NCBI RefSeq assembly: GCF_000478195.2
Contig: NZ_AUZM01000015.1
Span: 45,237-109,236, forward strand
Length of the DNA stretch: 64,000 nt
Direction: 5' to 3'
Source of the DNA: Lyngbya aestuarii BL J
GTDB lineage: Bacteria > Cyanobacteriota > Cyanobacteriia > Cyanobacteriales > Microcoleaceae
Under the pieces are notes generated by a model. That model was not told the DNA's origin. It worked only from the letters and a program-made list of their open reading frames with translations, and did no database searches. Below are positions 44,420 to 54,446 of this stretch, one piece after another. The position numbers and the translations under genes were made by a program. The first letter of the stretch is position 1. Each line of letters starts with the position of its first letter.

Positions 44420-45925
44420 CTAATCATCATCAATAATATCGAGACTGTCTAATATGAGAAAAATGCGAGTGGGGATGACCAGTCCATTACCAATAGCATT
44501 AACCGGATGACTAATCGCAAGTCCCCAATCGGAAAAACGAGTGACACCGGATCGCTGAACTACAATGATGTCGTTTTCGCGGAGTAAGGGATTGGTCTGT
44601 TCATTTAGGGTTTGAGAATAGTCAACTTCTATTTTACGTTGAGAAACAGTGCCATCGGGGTTGAGGCGGATCAACTCGACGAATTTTTGATTGGCTCTAC
44701 GGTTAACCCCCCCGGCGGCGAGCAGGGCTTGGTTTAAGGTCGTATCGATGGGAACTTCAAGCGCGACAGAATTTTGATTTCCAACTTCTCCAACCACGGT
44801 GACTTGGATGCTGGGGTTCGAGAAGCTTGCTTTTGCTAAAGAGGAGAGTTCACCCGGATTGACAGCAGTGACAGTGGGGATGATGATGGTATCTCCATCT
44901 TGCAAGAGTGGATCTTTATTGACATCTCCGGTTTGCAAAAGTTCCCAAAGATTAACGGGGATGATTTGTTCGGTGTTATTTCGGGTAATTCGATGAATCT
45001 CGACTTGATGGACATTGGCTTGGGCGGTAATTCCTCCGGCTTCTCCCAGGGCAGAGGTAACGGTCGGACGTCCACCGAGTCGCAGTTCTGTTCGGGTTGA
45101 ACCGCCAATTAAGACGTAAGTTCCTGGACGTTGAACAGCGCCAACAATGGTAACGTTGACCGGATTATCAAGCTCTGTTGCTAAGTTTGTATTGCTGAGT
45201 TGGCGAACTTCGGCGGGATTAACGTCGGTTGTACTCGGAATATAAATCGTGTCTCCGTCTCGCAGAGAAATATTTTCGCTAAAATTACCGTTTTCAAAAA
45301 AATCCCATAGGTTTAAATTGATCATCTGCTCTGAACCCGAGGGTTGAGGTCTGCGAAGTACAACTTGACGTACATCGGCGGCTATGGTTACTCCTCCGGC
45401 TTTCTTGATAGCATCTATAATTGTGGGGTATTGGAGTTCCGGTGTGCGAGATTCGGGATCGTATAACGACAGAGAATAAAATCCAGGACGAAAAACCTCT
45501 CCTGCAATTTCAATCCGCATTGGACGAGCATCTAGCAGGTTGAGGGTGACGACAGGACGTTTAAGAATAGAATTATATTGAGCAGAAATTTCGGCACGGG
45601 CTTGTTCGAGCGTTAAACCTTGAACGACAATAGAACCCACGACGGGTAAATTGATGGTTCCATTAATGAGAACTTGAGTTTCTTTAACGCTGTATTCAGG
45701 GGCATCAAAAATATCTACAGAAAGCCGATCGCCAGGGCCAAGTATATAGGAGGTGACTAGGTTTTCGGCTCTAGTGGATTGAGTAGCTGTCGGTTGGGAT
45801 CGAACAGAAGGCTGTTGAGCTAAACTATCAGGTGTGTTGGCAACCCAGAGGATACTATACAAGCTTAGATTGGCAATCCCTAGCGTCACTGAGATGAAAT
45901 GGTGTTTCAAGAAACCAAATGACAT
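44420..45925 (-). CDS. Wza-like polysaccharide export protein with SLBB domains (set 2)
   Basis: A 501-residue protein with an N-terminal signal (about 10-37), Poly_export domain (YILGPGDRLSVDIFDAPEYS, about 60-135) and three SLBB repeats (IEIAGEVFRPGFYSLS, VTIVGAVQRPGTYVLI and VTVVGEVGNQNSVALE). It should form the outer-membrane/periplasmic part of the export channel. It is the first gene of a two-gene minus-strand operon with the wzc-like gene, divergent from the wzy/wzx/glycosyltransferase run. Confidence 0.9.
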   Translation of the reverse strand: MSFGFLKHHFISVTLGIANLSLYSILWVANTPDSLAQQPSVRSQPTATQSTRAENLVTSYILGPGDRLSVDIFDAPEYSVKETQVLINGTINLPVVGSIVVQGLTLEQARAEISAQYNSILKRPVVTLNLLDARPMRIEIAGEVFRPGFYSLSLYDPESRTPELQYPTIIDAIKKAGGVTIAADVRQVVLRRPQPSGSEQMINLNLWDFFENGNFSENISLRDGDTIYIPSTTDVNPAEVRQLSNTNLATELDNPVNVTIVGAVQRPGTYVLIGGSTRTELRLGGRPTVTSALGEAGGITAQANVHQVEIHRITRNNTEQIIPVNLWELLQTGDVNKDPLLQDGDTIIIPTVTAVNPGELSSLAKASFSNPSIQVTVVGEVGNQNSVALEVPIDTTLNQALLAAGGVNRRANQKFVELIRLNPDGTVSQRKIEVDYSQTLNEQTNPLLRENDIIVVQRSGVTRFSDWGLAISHPVNAIGNGLVIPTRIFLILDSLDIIDDD

Positions 45926-46001
45926 ACTTTGTGGGAAATTTTAGGGTTCAGACTATTTTTTTATTATGATTAAAATTATAACATTTTGCTAGAATTCAGT
46001 A

Positions 46002-46064
46002 TTAATTCTAAATGTTTTGAACATTCGGTAAGACGTTCAAGTCTTAACAAAAATTTAGAATTAA
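46002..46064. promoter_or_regulatory. Nested inverted repeat in the divergent EPS promoter region
   Basis: Outer arms TTAATTCTAAAT (46002-46013) and ATTTAGAATTAA (46053-46064) are exactly complementary; TTTTG/CAAAA continue the stem after one bulge; inside, TAAGAC and GTCTTA form a second hairpin around GTTCAA. The whole 63-bp structure lies in the 233-base gap between the two divergent polysaccharide operons, where it could be an operator or a cruciform/attenuator. Confidence 0.6.
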
Positions 46065-46158
46065 CTTGAAAAATTTATAGCATTTTGAAGTCTAGGCTTG
46101 AGTTGATTGTAGATCCAAGGAATTCAATTATTATTTTTGTTAGTCAACAATTAAGTTT

Positions 46159-47511
46159 ATGAAGGATACAATTAAAAGCTTATTGTCAATGGTTCCATTA
46201 TTTGCACTGGTGCCTCTAGTTTTCGGAATCATTGTTATTTTGATTGTTTTTCATTTGGCGGGTGAAAACCCAAAATTTGCTTTAACTTTAGAGAGAATCA
46301 TTGTTTTTTATTTCTTCGTAATGATTCCGAATTTAACACCTTATCCTTTATACAATCTTCATCCTACTTATTTTACAACTCCTGATGTTCCTCCGCCTTG
46401 GAAAGTTATTCAAATTCTTCTATATGGAATTATATCTTTTATTTTAATCTCAAGATTTAGATATATTTTTAGAGCGATTATTGCTATTTTTAAAGATATT
46501 GGATTAGGTCTATTACTATTTTTGATTGCTTTTTCTTTCCTCTGGTCTGCTACTCCTGATTTTACATTGACTGCGAGCTTAAGTTTACTAGGGCCTAGTT
46601 TATTTGCTGCTTATATTGCTAAACAGTATAACTGGCAAGAACTCTCTTGGTTTATTCGATGGAGTACATCCACTTTAGCTTTGTTAAGTTTCTATTATGC
46701 CCAATTTAAACCGGATATTGGAGTTCATTCTAAAGGATGGATGGGAGTGACTGCTCACCCAAATATTATTGCACCTATTTTAGCGATTAATATTGTTCTC
46801 TGGACGGCTCATGCGATCGCCAATCCTAAAGACATAAAAATTGCTATTGTGACTATTTTGTTTTCTCTTTATGTCCGTCAACAAACTAATTCATCGACCA
46901 GTATTGTCGTTTTATTTCTATTGATGTGTTTATTAATGATTCTACAATTTTTTAAAAGTTTAAACTATCAACAAGCGTTAACAGGGTTTATTTTGTTTTT
47001 AGTCGTTGCGATGGGTTTAACTATTGTTGTCAGCAGTAATTTTGAGTATGTTATTGTTGATGTTCTCGGAAAAGATATGACACTAACTGGACGAGTTCCG
47101 GTCTGGAATCTTGTATTAGAAAAAGCAGTGTCTCAGCGTCCCCTCCTGGGTTTTGGATATTATGGATTTTGGCAAAAATCGAGAGGAGAGGATGATCCCT
47201 CTCGTTATATTATTACAGACAATGGCTTTCGTCCTCGTCATGCTCATCAAGGTTTTTTAGATTTAGCCGTGGACTTGGGTTTAATTGGATTAAGTTTCTT
47301 TTTCCTGTCAATCTGTCGGTATATTGCCTTCGGGGTGAAATATTTAATTACTGATTCTAAGATTGAGTCTACTTTTCCTTTGTTATTTTTGACGTTTTTA
47401 ATCATTTTAAACCTCTCAGAATCTTTTTTACTCAAACCCTCTCATGTTTGGGTTTACTATGTGATTAGTTCGGTGCGATTAAGTCTAGATACTGAAAAAA
47501 AATCTCTCTAA
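46159..47511 (+). CDS. O-antigen ligase/Wzy-like polymerase
   Basis: A 450-residue protein with 10-12 membrane helices and the Wzy_C-type periplasmic loop: LTGRVPVWNLVLEKAVSQRP followed by GFGYYGFWQ and a HAHQGFLDLAVDLGLIGL motif, the RxxxW...H..Y-like pattern of polymerases and ligases. It probably polymerises lipid-linked repeat units of the exopolysaccharide. It is the first gene of the plus-strand run opposite the wza/wzc pair, 253 bases before the flippase. Confidence 0.88.
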   Translation: MKDTIKSLLSMVPLFALVPLVFGIIVILIVFHLAGENPKFALTLERIIVFYFFVMIPNLTPYPLYNLHPTYFTTPDVPPPWKVIQILLYGIISFILISRFRYIFRAIIAIFKDIGLGLLLFLIAFSFLWSATPDFTLTASLSLLGPSLFAAYIAKQYNWQELSWFIRWSTSTLALLSFYYAQFKPDIGVHSKGWMGVTAHPNIIAPILAINIVLWTAHAIANPKDIKIAIVTILFSLYVRQQTNSSTSIVVLFLLMCLLMILQFFKSLNYQQALTGFILFLVVAMGLTIVVSSNFEYVIVDVLGKDMTLTGRVPVWNLVLEKAVSQRPLLGFGYYGFWQKSRGEDDPSRYIITDNGFRPRHAHQGFLDLAVDLGLIGLSFFFLSICRYIAFGVKYLITDSKIESTFPLLFLTFLIILNLSESFLLKPSHVWVYYVISSVRLSLDTEKKSL

Positions 47512-47763
47512 ATTAGCGATTTAATCAATTTTATGAAGGTAAATTTTTTCGTATATCCCTGAATTCTATGGGAAAACTTATCGGGTATAAGTTGTTGTTA
47601 ATATTGAGTGATAATAATCGTTTTATTCTGTAAAATATCTTAACATAAGAGGTCACGTAAAAGTCCAACTCTATTTATTCTATCTTAAGTTTAAAAGACA
47701 AGCAAACTCAAGACATCGTGATATAGTATTGACAGCAAAAGTAGTGGGATAAGAGGTATAACT

Positions 47764-49302
47764 TTGCCGGACTCCAAACCCAAAACTCCTGCTAGCACCA
47801 ATCCTGAACGGTTCTTTCACACCGATCATCTCAAAGCCGATCTCAGAGGGCATTCGATTCGCGGAGGTGCGATTACAATTTTGGCTCAAGTTAGCAAATT
47901 AATCATGCAATTTGGGTCGATTGTTGTTATTGCTCGTTTTCTAGAACCCGAAGACTATGGCTTAATCGGAATGGTGACTGTCATTACAGGTTTTATTTCT
48001 ATTTTTAAGGACTTAGGCTTGTCAATGGCCACTGTACAACGAGAACAAATTACTCACGCTCAAGTTAGTACCTTATTTTGGATTAATCTCGTAATTAGCG
48101 GTGCAATTATGGCGCTGACTATGGCTTTAGCACCGGGTATTGCTTGGTTTTACGGCGAACCCCGTTTAATTGGAATTACATTAGCGCTAGCGAGTGGTTT
48201 TATTTTCGGAGGACTCACGGTTCAACATCAAGCGTTGCTGAAGCGACAAATGCGATTGGGTCTGTTGGCAATTATAGATATTGTCTCCATGATTACAAGC
48301 ATTAGTATTGCCGTGACGTTAGCCATTTTGGGTAGGGGTTATTGGGCATTAGTCGCGATGCAACTCGTAATGGTGATTATTAATTGTATTGGAGTCTGGG
48401 TGAGTTGCGGTTGGCGTCCAGGATGGCCGAAGTTTGACGAGGAGGTTGCTCCAATGCTCGCTTTTGGAGGATGGAATACGGGTTTCACCGTTGTTAATTA
48501 TTTTACTCGTAACCTCGATAATTTGCTGATTGGGAAGTTTTGGGGTGCAGATCAATTGGGACTCTACGCCCAAGCTTATAAATTGTTAGTTTTACCTTTA
48601 CAACAGATTAACTTTCCGCTCTCAACAGTTGCTTTACCGGGTTTATGCAGTGTACAGTCTGATCCCGAACGATATCGATCTTACTATGGCAAAGCTATTG
48701 AATTAATGGTTATGCTGGGAATGCCTGTTTCAGTTTATATGGCTGTAGATGCTGATCGATTAATCATTAATTTATTGGGATCTCAATGGAGTGAGGCAGT
48801 CATTTTATTTCGATTGCTTTCACCTGTGGCTTTTATTAGCACATTTAACGTCGCAACCGGATGGGTATTTATTTCTATGGGACGAGCAGATCGTCAATTT
48901 CGCTGGAATATATTTGCTTCTATAATTGCAGTGATTGGATTTTTAATTGGGGTGCGTTGGGGTGCATTGGGAGTCGCTATTGCAGGTAGTATTACCTTCT
49001 GTGGTTTGCGTTATCCGGGTATTGTTTATTGCTTTCAATCTTCTCCAGTGACTCCAGAATTATTGATGAAGATTTTATGGAAACCCGCAGTTGCTTCTTG
49101 CGTTGCAGGAGGACTGCTTTGGCTTGCTGATCAAGCGATATCCTGGAGTATTAATCCTTTTGTTGAAATTGCCCTTAATTGTGTATTTTATGCCTTTTGC
49201 TATCTGGTATGCTGGTGTATTTTACCCAATGGCAAACAGACCTTAAAAAAAGTATTGCAACTGCTCAAAGAGTTGCTAAATAAACCTAAAAAGGTGGGAT
49301 AA
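47764..49302 (+). CDS. Wzx-like polysaccharide flippase (MOP superfamily)
   Basis: A 512-residue protein with about 12-14 membrane helices of the polysaccharide-synthesis/MATE-like fold, beginning with RGGAITILAQVSKLIMQFGSIV and ARFLEPEDYGLIGMV, motifs typical of WzxC/RfbX. It should flip undecaprenyl-linked repeat units. The start appears to be TTG at 47764 with AGAGGT about 8 bases upstream, because the next in-frame Met lies after conserved sequence. The next gene follows after 3 bases, so the two are translationally close. Confidence 0.88.
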   Translation: MPDSKPKTPASTNPERFFHTDHLKADLRGHSIRGGAITILAQVSKLIMQFGSIVVIARFLEPEDYGLIGMVTVITGFISIFKDLGLSMATVQREQITHAQVSTLFWINLVISGAIMALTMALAPGIAWFYGEPRLIGITLALASGFIFGGLTVQHQALLKRQMRLGLLAIIDIVSMITSISIAVTLAILGRGYWALVAMQLVMVIINCIGVWVSCGWRPGWPKFDEEVAPMLAFGGWNTGFTVVNYFTRNLDNLLIGKFWGADQLGLYAQAYKLLVLPLQQINFPLSTVALPGLCSVQSDPERYRSYYGKAIELMVMLGMPVSVYMAVDADRLIINLLGSQWSEAVILFRLLSPVAFISTFNVATGWVFISMGRADRQFRWNIFASIIAVIGFLIGVRWGALGVAIAGSITFCGLRYPGIVYCFQSSPVTPELLMKILWKPAVASCVAGGLLWLADQAISWSINPFVEIALNCVFYAFCYLVCWCILPNGKQTLKKVLQLLKELLNKPKKVG

Positions 49303-49305
49303 AAA

Positions 49306-50148
49306 ATGTCTAAAATTTATTCTTTTGTACCGAACTTTATTCAACCTATCTATCAAAAAATACGAGGTTTTCGTTATCAAGTTGAGGAGGAGTTTAAAAA
49401 ACTAACAACTCCAGTTCATCCCCATCCTATTTTGATATTAGGAAACCAAAAGTCCGGAACTTCAGCGATTGCTGCTTTATTAGCAGAAAACACAAAATTA
49501 TCAGTAACAATTGATATCACTCAAGAAGTTGATCACCCTATTTATCATCATGTAATTTCAGGAAAGTTATCGTTTGATGAATATATTCAACGTCACAAAC
49601 TTTATTTTTCTAAAGCCATTATCAAAGAACCTAATCTGACGTTATTCTACAATCAATTGATTGACTATTTCCCTAACTCTCAATTTATTTTTATTATTCG
49701 TGATCCGAGAGATAATATCAGAAGTATTTTGAATCGCTTAAATTTACCAGGAGATCTTAATGAAATTCAACCTGAACAGAGGCAAATGATGAGTCAATCT
49801 TGGCAATTAATTATCGATAATTTTGGTTTAAATATTCCCGGTTCAAATTATATTGAAAAGATGGCTTATCGATGGGACTATATGGCTAATCTTTATTCAA
49901 ACAACTCCGAAAATATGATTTTAATTCGTTATGAAGATTTTATTCAAGATAAAGTTGGTCAAATTGAAAGACTTGCTCAAAAGTTAGGACTCAAGCCAAT
50001 CAATGATATCTCTGATAAAGTTAATATTCAGTTTCAAGGACGAGGAGATAGAAATGTAAAATGGCAAGATTTCTTTGAAAAAGATAACTTAAATAAAATT
50101 GAATCAATTTGTATTGAAAACATGAAAAAATTCAATTACTTGATTTAA
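49306..50148 (+). CDS. Sulfotransferase family protein
   Basis: A 280-residue protein with the 5'-phosphosulfate-binding loop GNQKSGTSAI (about 47-56) and the 3'-phosphate motif FIFIIRDPRDNIRSIL (about 130-145), both diagnostic of PAPS-dependent sulfotransferases. It may sulfate the exopolysaccharide, giving the acidic polymer common in cyanobacteria. It begins 3 bases after the flippase gene. Its codon and base use are noticeably AT-rich, as in the rest of the cluster. Confidence 0.87.
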   Translation: MSKIYSFVPNFIQPIYQKIRGFRYQVEEEFKKLTTPVHPHPILILGNQKSGTSAIAALLAENTKLSVTIDITQEVDHPIYHHVISGKLSFDEYIQRHKLYFSKAIIKEPNLTLFYNQLIDYFPNSQFIFIIRDPRDNIRSILNRLNLPGDLNEIQPEQRQMMSQSWQLIIDNFGLNIPGSNYIEKMAYRWDYMANLYSNNSENMILIRYEDFIQDKVGQIERLAQKLGLKPINDISDKVNIQFQGRGDRNVKWQDFFEKDNLNKIESICIENMKKFNYLI

Positions 50149-50188
50149 CAAAAGATTAAATAGACACTTTTTAACAGGAGAAAAAAAT

Positions 50189-51433
50189 ATGAGAATTGCC
50201 TTTATCATTGGAAGATTTCCTTCATTTTCTGAAACCTTTATTCTCAATCAAATTACAGGTTTAATTGATCGTGGACATCAAGTAGATATTTATGCAGATT
50301 ATCCAAAGGAGCAAAATAAGTTTCACGCTGATATTGAAAAGTATCACTTATTTGAACACACTTACTATCGACCCCAGTGGAGCCATCCTCGAACAAAAGC
50401 TCTATTCAAAGGCTTAGGATTATTTCTGCAAAATTTTCCTAAAGCTCCACTTACTTTGTTACGTTCCTTGAATATTTTTCAATATCAAAAAGAAGCTTTA
50501 TCCTTACGATTACTGTATGGAGCAATTCCAATCTTGAGCAAAAAACCTTATGATATTATTCACTGTCACTTTGGTCAATTTGGTCAAAAGGGGATAGCTC
50601 TCCGACAAATTGGAGCAATTCAGGGGAAGTTAATTACTTCATTTCATGGGGGTGATATTAACTCATCAGCTTGGTATTCTAGTGAAGGAACTTATCAAGA
50701 ACTTTTTCACCTTGGCGATCAATTTACTGTGAATTCAAATTTTACGGCTGATCGAGTCATTGCGTTAGGGTGTCCACCCGAGAAAATTGTTAAACTTCCG
50801 ATGGGATTGAATTTATCTCTTTATCAGTTTAAAGCTCGTTATCTACAAGCCAATGAACCTGTTGAAATTCTGACGGTGGCTCGATTAGTTGAGAAAAAAG
50901 GAATCGAATATTCAATCAGAGCTGTTGCTCAAGTTTTAAAACAATATCCTAACTTAATTTATCGCATTGTTGGCGATGGAGTTTTACGAGATTCTCTTGA
51001 ACAACTCATTCAAGAACTGGATGTTTCTAAAAACGTTAAAATCTTAGGATGGATGACTCAAGAAGAAGTTCGTCAGCTTTATACAGACTCTCACATTTTT
51101 ATTCTTTCGAGTGTGACAGCTACAGATGGAGACAAAGAAGGTCAAGGTTTAGTTTTACAAGAAGCTCAAGCAATGGGTTTACCTGTTTTATCAACCATTC
51201 ATAATGGTATTCCTGATGGAGTTTTAGATGGAAAATCAGGCTTTTTAGTTCCTGAAAAAGATGTTGATGCTTTAGCCGAAAAATTAACCGATTTAATCAG
51301 AAATCCAGAACAATGGTTAGAAATGGGTCGAGTAGGTCGAGCTTTTATAGAAGAAAATTATGATATTAATAAACTGAATGATCAACTGGTTAATATTTAT
51401 TCTAAGTTAATCGTTAAAAATATCAAAACATAA
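50189..51433 (+). CDS. Glycosyltransferase family 4 (WcaL-like)
   Basis: A 414-residue GT-B protein. N-terminus IAFIIGRFPSFSETFILNQI is characteristic of the WcaL/AmsK group; the GT4 domain (about 220-390) has VARLVEKKGIEYSIRA and the donor-binding E-x7-E region VLQEAQAMGLPVLST. A GGAG-like ribosome site (ACAGGAG) lies 8 bases before the ATG. It adds a sugar during repeat-unit assembly; donor and linkage unknown. Confidence 0.9.
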   Translation: MRIAFIIGRFPSFSETFILNQITGLIDRGHQVDIYADYPKEQNKFHADIEKYHLFEHTYYRPQWSHPRTKALFKGLGLFLQNFPKAPLTLLRSLNIFQYQKEALSLRLLYGAIPILSKKPYDIIHCHFGQFGQKGIALRQIGAIQGKLITSFHGGDINSSAWYSSEGTYQELFHLGDQFTVNSNFTADRVIALGCPPEKIVKLPMGLNLSLYQFKARYLQANEPVEILTVARLVEKKGIEYSIRAVAQVLKQYPNLIYRIVGDGVLRDSLEQLIQELDVSKNVKILGWMTQEEVRQLYTDSHIFILSSVTATDGDKEGQGLVLQEAQAMGLPVLSTIHNGIPDGVLDGKSGFLVPEKDVDALAEKLTDLIRNPEQWLEMGRVGRAFIEENYDINKLNDQLVNIYSKLIVKNIKT

Positions 51434-51496
51434 ATCCATCAATAAAGTTGACTCTAACTTAAAACTAACTATCAAAAAGATTGATATAAAATTGAC

Positions 51497-52411
51497 ATGA
51501 ATAAGCCAGTTGTTTTTTTAATTTTTAACCGACCCGAATTAACAGCAAAAGTATTTGAAGTCATTCGTCAAGCCCAGCCCTCAATATTGCTTGTTATTGC
51601 AGATGGCCCTCGTTCTGACCGACCCGAAGAAGCTGAAAAATGTCAACAAACTCGCGCTATTATTAATCAAGTTGACTGGAATTGTGAGGTGTTAACTAAC
51701 TACTCTGATATAAATTTAGGTTGTGCAGAGCGAGTTTCTAGTGGTTTAAACTGGGTATTTGAGAAAGTTGATTCAGCCATTATTTTAGAAGATGACTGTC
51801 TACCTGATCCTACTTTTTTTGATTATTGTGAACAATTATTAGACTATTATCAACAAGATCAACGAGTAATGTCAATTGCTGGAACTAATTTTCAATTCGG
51901 ACATCAACGCAGTGAATACAGCTATTATTACTCCGGTTTCCATGACTGTTGGGGATGGGCAACTTGGCGGCGAGCTTGGCAATATTTTGACTTTGAGATG
52001 AAGCTTTGGCCGACTTTTAGAGAGAGTCAGTTTCTTCAGTATAAACTCTCAAATTCACGAGCTATTCAATATTGGCGACGACTTTTTCAAGCAACTTATG
52101 AAGGAAAAAAAGATAGTTGGTTTTATCGATGGTTATTTTCTTGTTGGATACAGAATGGTTTAGGAATTATGCCAAGTGTAAATTTAGTTTCCAATCAAGG
52201 TTTTAGTTTATCAGCTTCTTCAAATACGACAGCCGAAGCTCAAAAGATTTCTTATGCTAATATGTCGATAGAACCGATAAATTTTCCCTTAAATCATCCT
52301 CCATTTATGGTACAAAATTGGGATGCCGACTTTTATACTCAAGAAAATCGTTTCTCTCCTAGCCTTTTGAAACGATTTCAGCGCAAGTTAAACAATATTT
52401 TGATAAAATAG
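51497..52411 (+). CDS. GT-A glycosyltransferase (HlpA-like)
   Basis: A 304-residue cytoplasmic protein. It begins with PVVFLIFNRPELTAKVFEVI and carries the metal-binding ILEDDCLPDPTFFDYC (about 95-110), the GT-A hallmarks of the family commonly labelled hemolytic protein HlpA but belonging to nucleotide-sugar transferases. GWGWATWRRAW (about 152-162, as CWGWATWRRAW) is also typical. It is part of the plus-strand polysaccharide run. Confidence 0.85.
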   Translation: MNKPVVFLIFNRPELTAKVFEVIRQAQPSILLVIADGPRSDRPEEAEKCQQTRAIINQVDWNCEVLTNYSDINLGCAERVSSGLNWVFEKVDSAIILEDDCLPDPTFFDYCEQLLDYYQQDQRVMSIAGTNFQFGHQRSEYSYYYSGFHDCWGWATWRRAWQYFDFEMKLWPTFRESQFLQYKLSNSRAIQYWRRLFQATYEGKKDSWFYRWLFSCWIQNGLGIMPSVNLVSNQGFSLSASSNTTAEAQKISYANMSIEPINFPLNHPPFMVQNWDADFYTQENRFSPSLLKRFQRKLNNILIK

Positions 52412-52447
52412 ATTGAGGTTATTGTCAAATTCAATGTTAGGAGTTTT

Positions 52448-53173
52448 ATGATGCTATTAATATGGATTCAAACTCTAAAGTCAGCAACTAAAAATCCTTT
52501 TACTGATTACTTATCTTATCTCGTAAATTGGTGGAAAAATCAACTGAAATACAAAAAATTAGAACAGGGATATTACTCAAAACTCCATAACACTACAGTT
52601 GGAAATTATGTAAAATTGTATGAAAATATTATGATTTTAAATTCTGAGATTGGCTCTTACACTTATATTTTATCAAATACTCGTATTTCTAGAGTAAATA
52701 TTGGTAATTTTTGTTGTATAGGAGCCAACTGTATTATTGGTTTTGGCATTCATCCCACAACAGAGTTTGTTTCAACTCATCCTATTTTTTACTCAACTTT
52801 AAAACAAAATGGAATCACATTTTCTGATCAAGACTATTTTGAAGAACGAAAAGAAATTAAAATTGGGAATGATGTATGGATTGGAGCAAATGTTACTATT
52901 TTAGATGGTGTAACAATTGGAGATGGAGCAGTCATTGCAGCCGGAGCTGTTGTTAATAAGGACGTTCCCGCTTATGCCATCGTCGGAGGAGTTCCCGCCA
53001 AACTGATTCGATATCGATTTGATGAAGAAACAATTAAATTTTTACTAATGTTTCAATGGTGGAGTAAAGATGAAGAATGGTTAAGACATAATTTTAAAGA
53101 TTTTCACAAAATTAATACCTTAAAACAAAAGTATGCTACAACAGAGTCAGTGCATCCAAATGGCACAACATGA
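52448..53173 (+). CDS. Left-handed beta-helix acyltransferase (CatB-like)
   Basis: A 241-residue protein. Hexapeptide repeats (IGNDVWIGANVTILDGVTIG and DGAVIAAGAVVNKDVPAYAI) form the left-handed beta helix from about 65 to 195, and the H of GFGIHPTTEF is in the position of the catalytic histidine. The family acetylates sugars or amino sugars with acetyl-CoA. Its stop overlaps the next start in ATGA (53170-53173), so translation is coupled. Confidence 0.87.
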   Translation: MMLLIWIQTLKSATKNPFTDYLSYLVNWWKNQLKYKKLEQGYYSKLHNTTVGNYVKLYENIMILNSEIGSYTYILSNTRISRVNIGNFCCIGANCIIGFGIHPTTEFVSTHPIFYSTLKQNGITFSDQDYFEERKEIKIGNDVWIGANVTILDGVTIGDGAVIAAGAVVNKDVPAYAIVGGVPAKLIRYRFDEETIKFLLMFQWWSKDEEWLRHNFKDFHKINTLKQKYATTESVHPNGTT

Positions 53174-54408
53174 AAAAAATCCTACTCTCAGCTTATGCCT
53201 GTCAACCCAATAAAGGTTCAGAACTTGGTTTTGGTTGGAATTGGGCTTGGAACTTAGCACAATTAGGTCACGAAGTTTGGGTTTTAACTCGTTCTCATGC
53301 GGAAAGTCAAGCCGCTTGGGAAGATGTTTTAGCAACTAAACCTCAGCCCAACTTACACTTTGTTGCTGTTGATATTCCTAACTATTTTAAACCTTATCTC
53401 AAAGGAAAAATAGGAGTCTATCTACACTATTTTATTTGGCAAATACAGGCTTATACTGTTGCTTTAGAACTCGATAAAAAGCACAATTTTGATCTGATTC
53501 ATCATGTAACTTGGGGGAGTTTAACGGCAGGTTCTTGGCTTTGGCGTCTCAATAAACCCTTTATATTTGGACCCGTTGGAGGAGGGCAAATTGCACCACC
53601 CGCTTTCAAAAGTTACTTTTTAGATCAATGGCGCAGTGAAGCGTTTCGTTCTTTTGCGAATACTCAATTACTCTCTTTGAATTTAATTGCTCGTCAAACG
53701 GTTAGTCATGCCGATTTGATCTTAGTTACCAATCAAGAGACAGGACATTTAGCTAAACGTTTAGGAGCTTCTTGGGTAAAATTGTTTTTAGATACTGGAT
53801 TAGAAGAAAACTTTTTTCCGGGTTCTCCTCCAACTCGAAGTCAAACTCAGGCTTTAAAGTTACTCTGGGTTGGTCGTTTATTTCATCGAAAAGGTTTACT
53901 CTTAGCCCTAGAAGCGATCTCAAAAGTAAAAACAGAAATCCCTATTCAACTCACAATTGTAGGCGGAGGTTCTCTGAGTCAATATATCCCACAATGGTTA
54001 GAAAAATTAGAAATTGAAAGCAAAGTTGAAGTGAAAGGTCAAATTCCTTGGACAGAAGTTAAACAGGAGTATTTAACTAATGATGTATTTTTATTTACCA
54101 GCTTAAGAGATTCATTTGGCTCACAATTAATGGAAGCAATGGCTTATGCTTTACCTCTGATTGTTCTTAACCATCAAGGTGCCGGAGATTTAGTTCCAGA
54201 TACAGCCGGAATTAAAGTTCCTGTAACAAAACCGAGTGAAACCGTAGCCTTATTCGCTTTAGCAATTGAATCGATGTCTCAACATCCTCAAAAACGATGG
54301 GAAATGGGTCAACAAGGCTATGAGTTTGCTCAACAGCAACTCTGGTCAAAAAAGGCAATTGATATCGACAATTACTATCATCGTATACTTAATTCAAAAA
54401 AGCATTAA
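53170..54408 (+). CDS. Glycosyltransferase family 4
   Basis: A 412-residue GT-B enzyme starting in the overlap ATGA. The N-terminal domain shows LLSAYACQPNKGSELGFGWNW, typical of one GT4 subgroup, and the C-terminal domain has LKLLWVGRLFHRKGLLLALE and the donor loop DSFGSQLMEAMAYALPLIVL (about 315-334). It should extend the lipid-linked oligosaccharide. Confidence 0.9.
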   Translation: MKKILLSAYACQPNKGSELGFGWNWAWNLAQLGHEVWVLTRSHAESQAAWEDVLATKPQPNLHFVAVDIPNYFKPYLKGKIGVYLHYFIWQIQAYTVALELDKKHNFDLIHHVTWGSLTAGSWLWRLNKPFIFGPVGGGQIAPPAFKSYFLDQWRSEAFRSFANTQLLSLNLIARQTVSHADLILVTNQETGHLAKRLGASWVKLFLDTGLEENFFPGSPPTRSQTQALKLLWVGRLFHRKGLLLALEAISKVKTEIPIQLTIVGGGSLSQYIPQWLEKLEIESKVEVKGQIPWTEVKQEYLTNDVFLFTSLRDSFGSQLMEAMAYALPLIVLNHQGAGDLVPDTAGIKVPVTKPSETVALFALAIESMSQHPQKRWEMGQQGYEFAQQQLWSKKAIDIDNYYHRILNSKKH

Positions 54409-54446
54409 AATCTGTAAATGTCAACTATTTTGAGAGTAATTAAATA

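Noticed and set aside
21088..45925. Gene duplication of a whole Wza/Wzc pair
   Set aside because: The two sets differ in motif detail, length and neighbourhood and show no long shared nucleotide stretches, so recent duplication is not supported.
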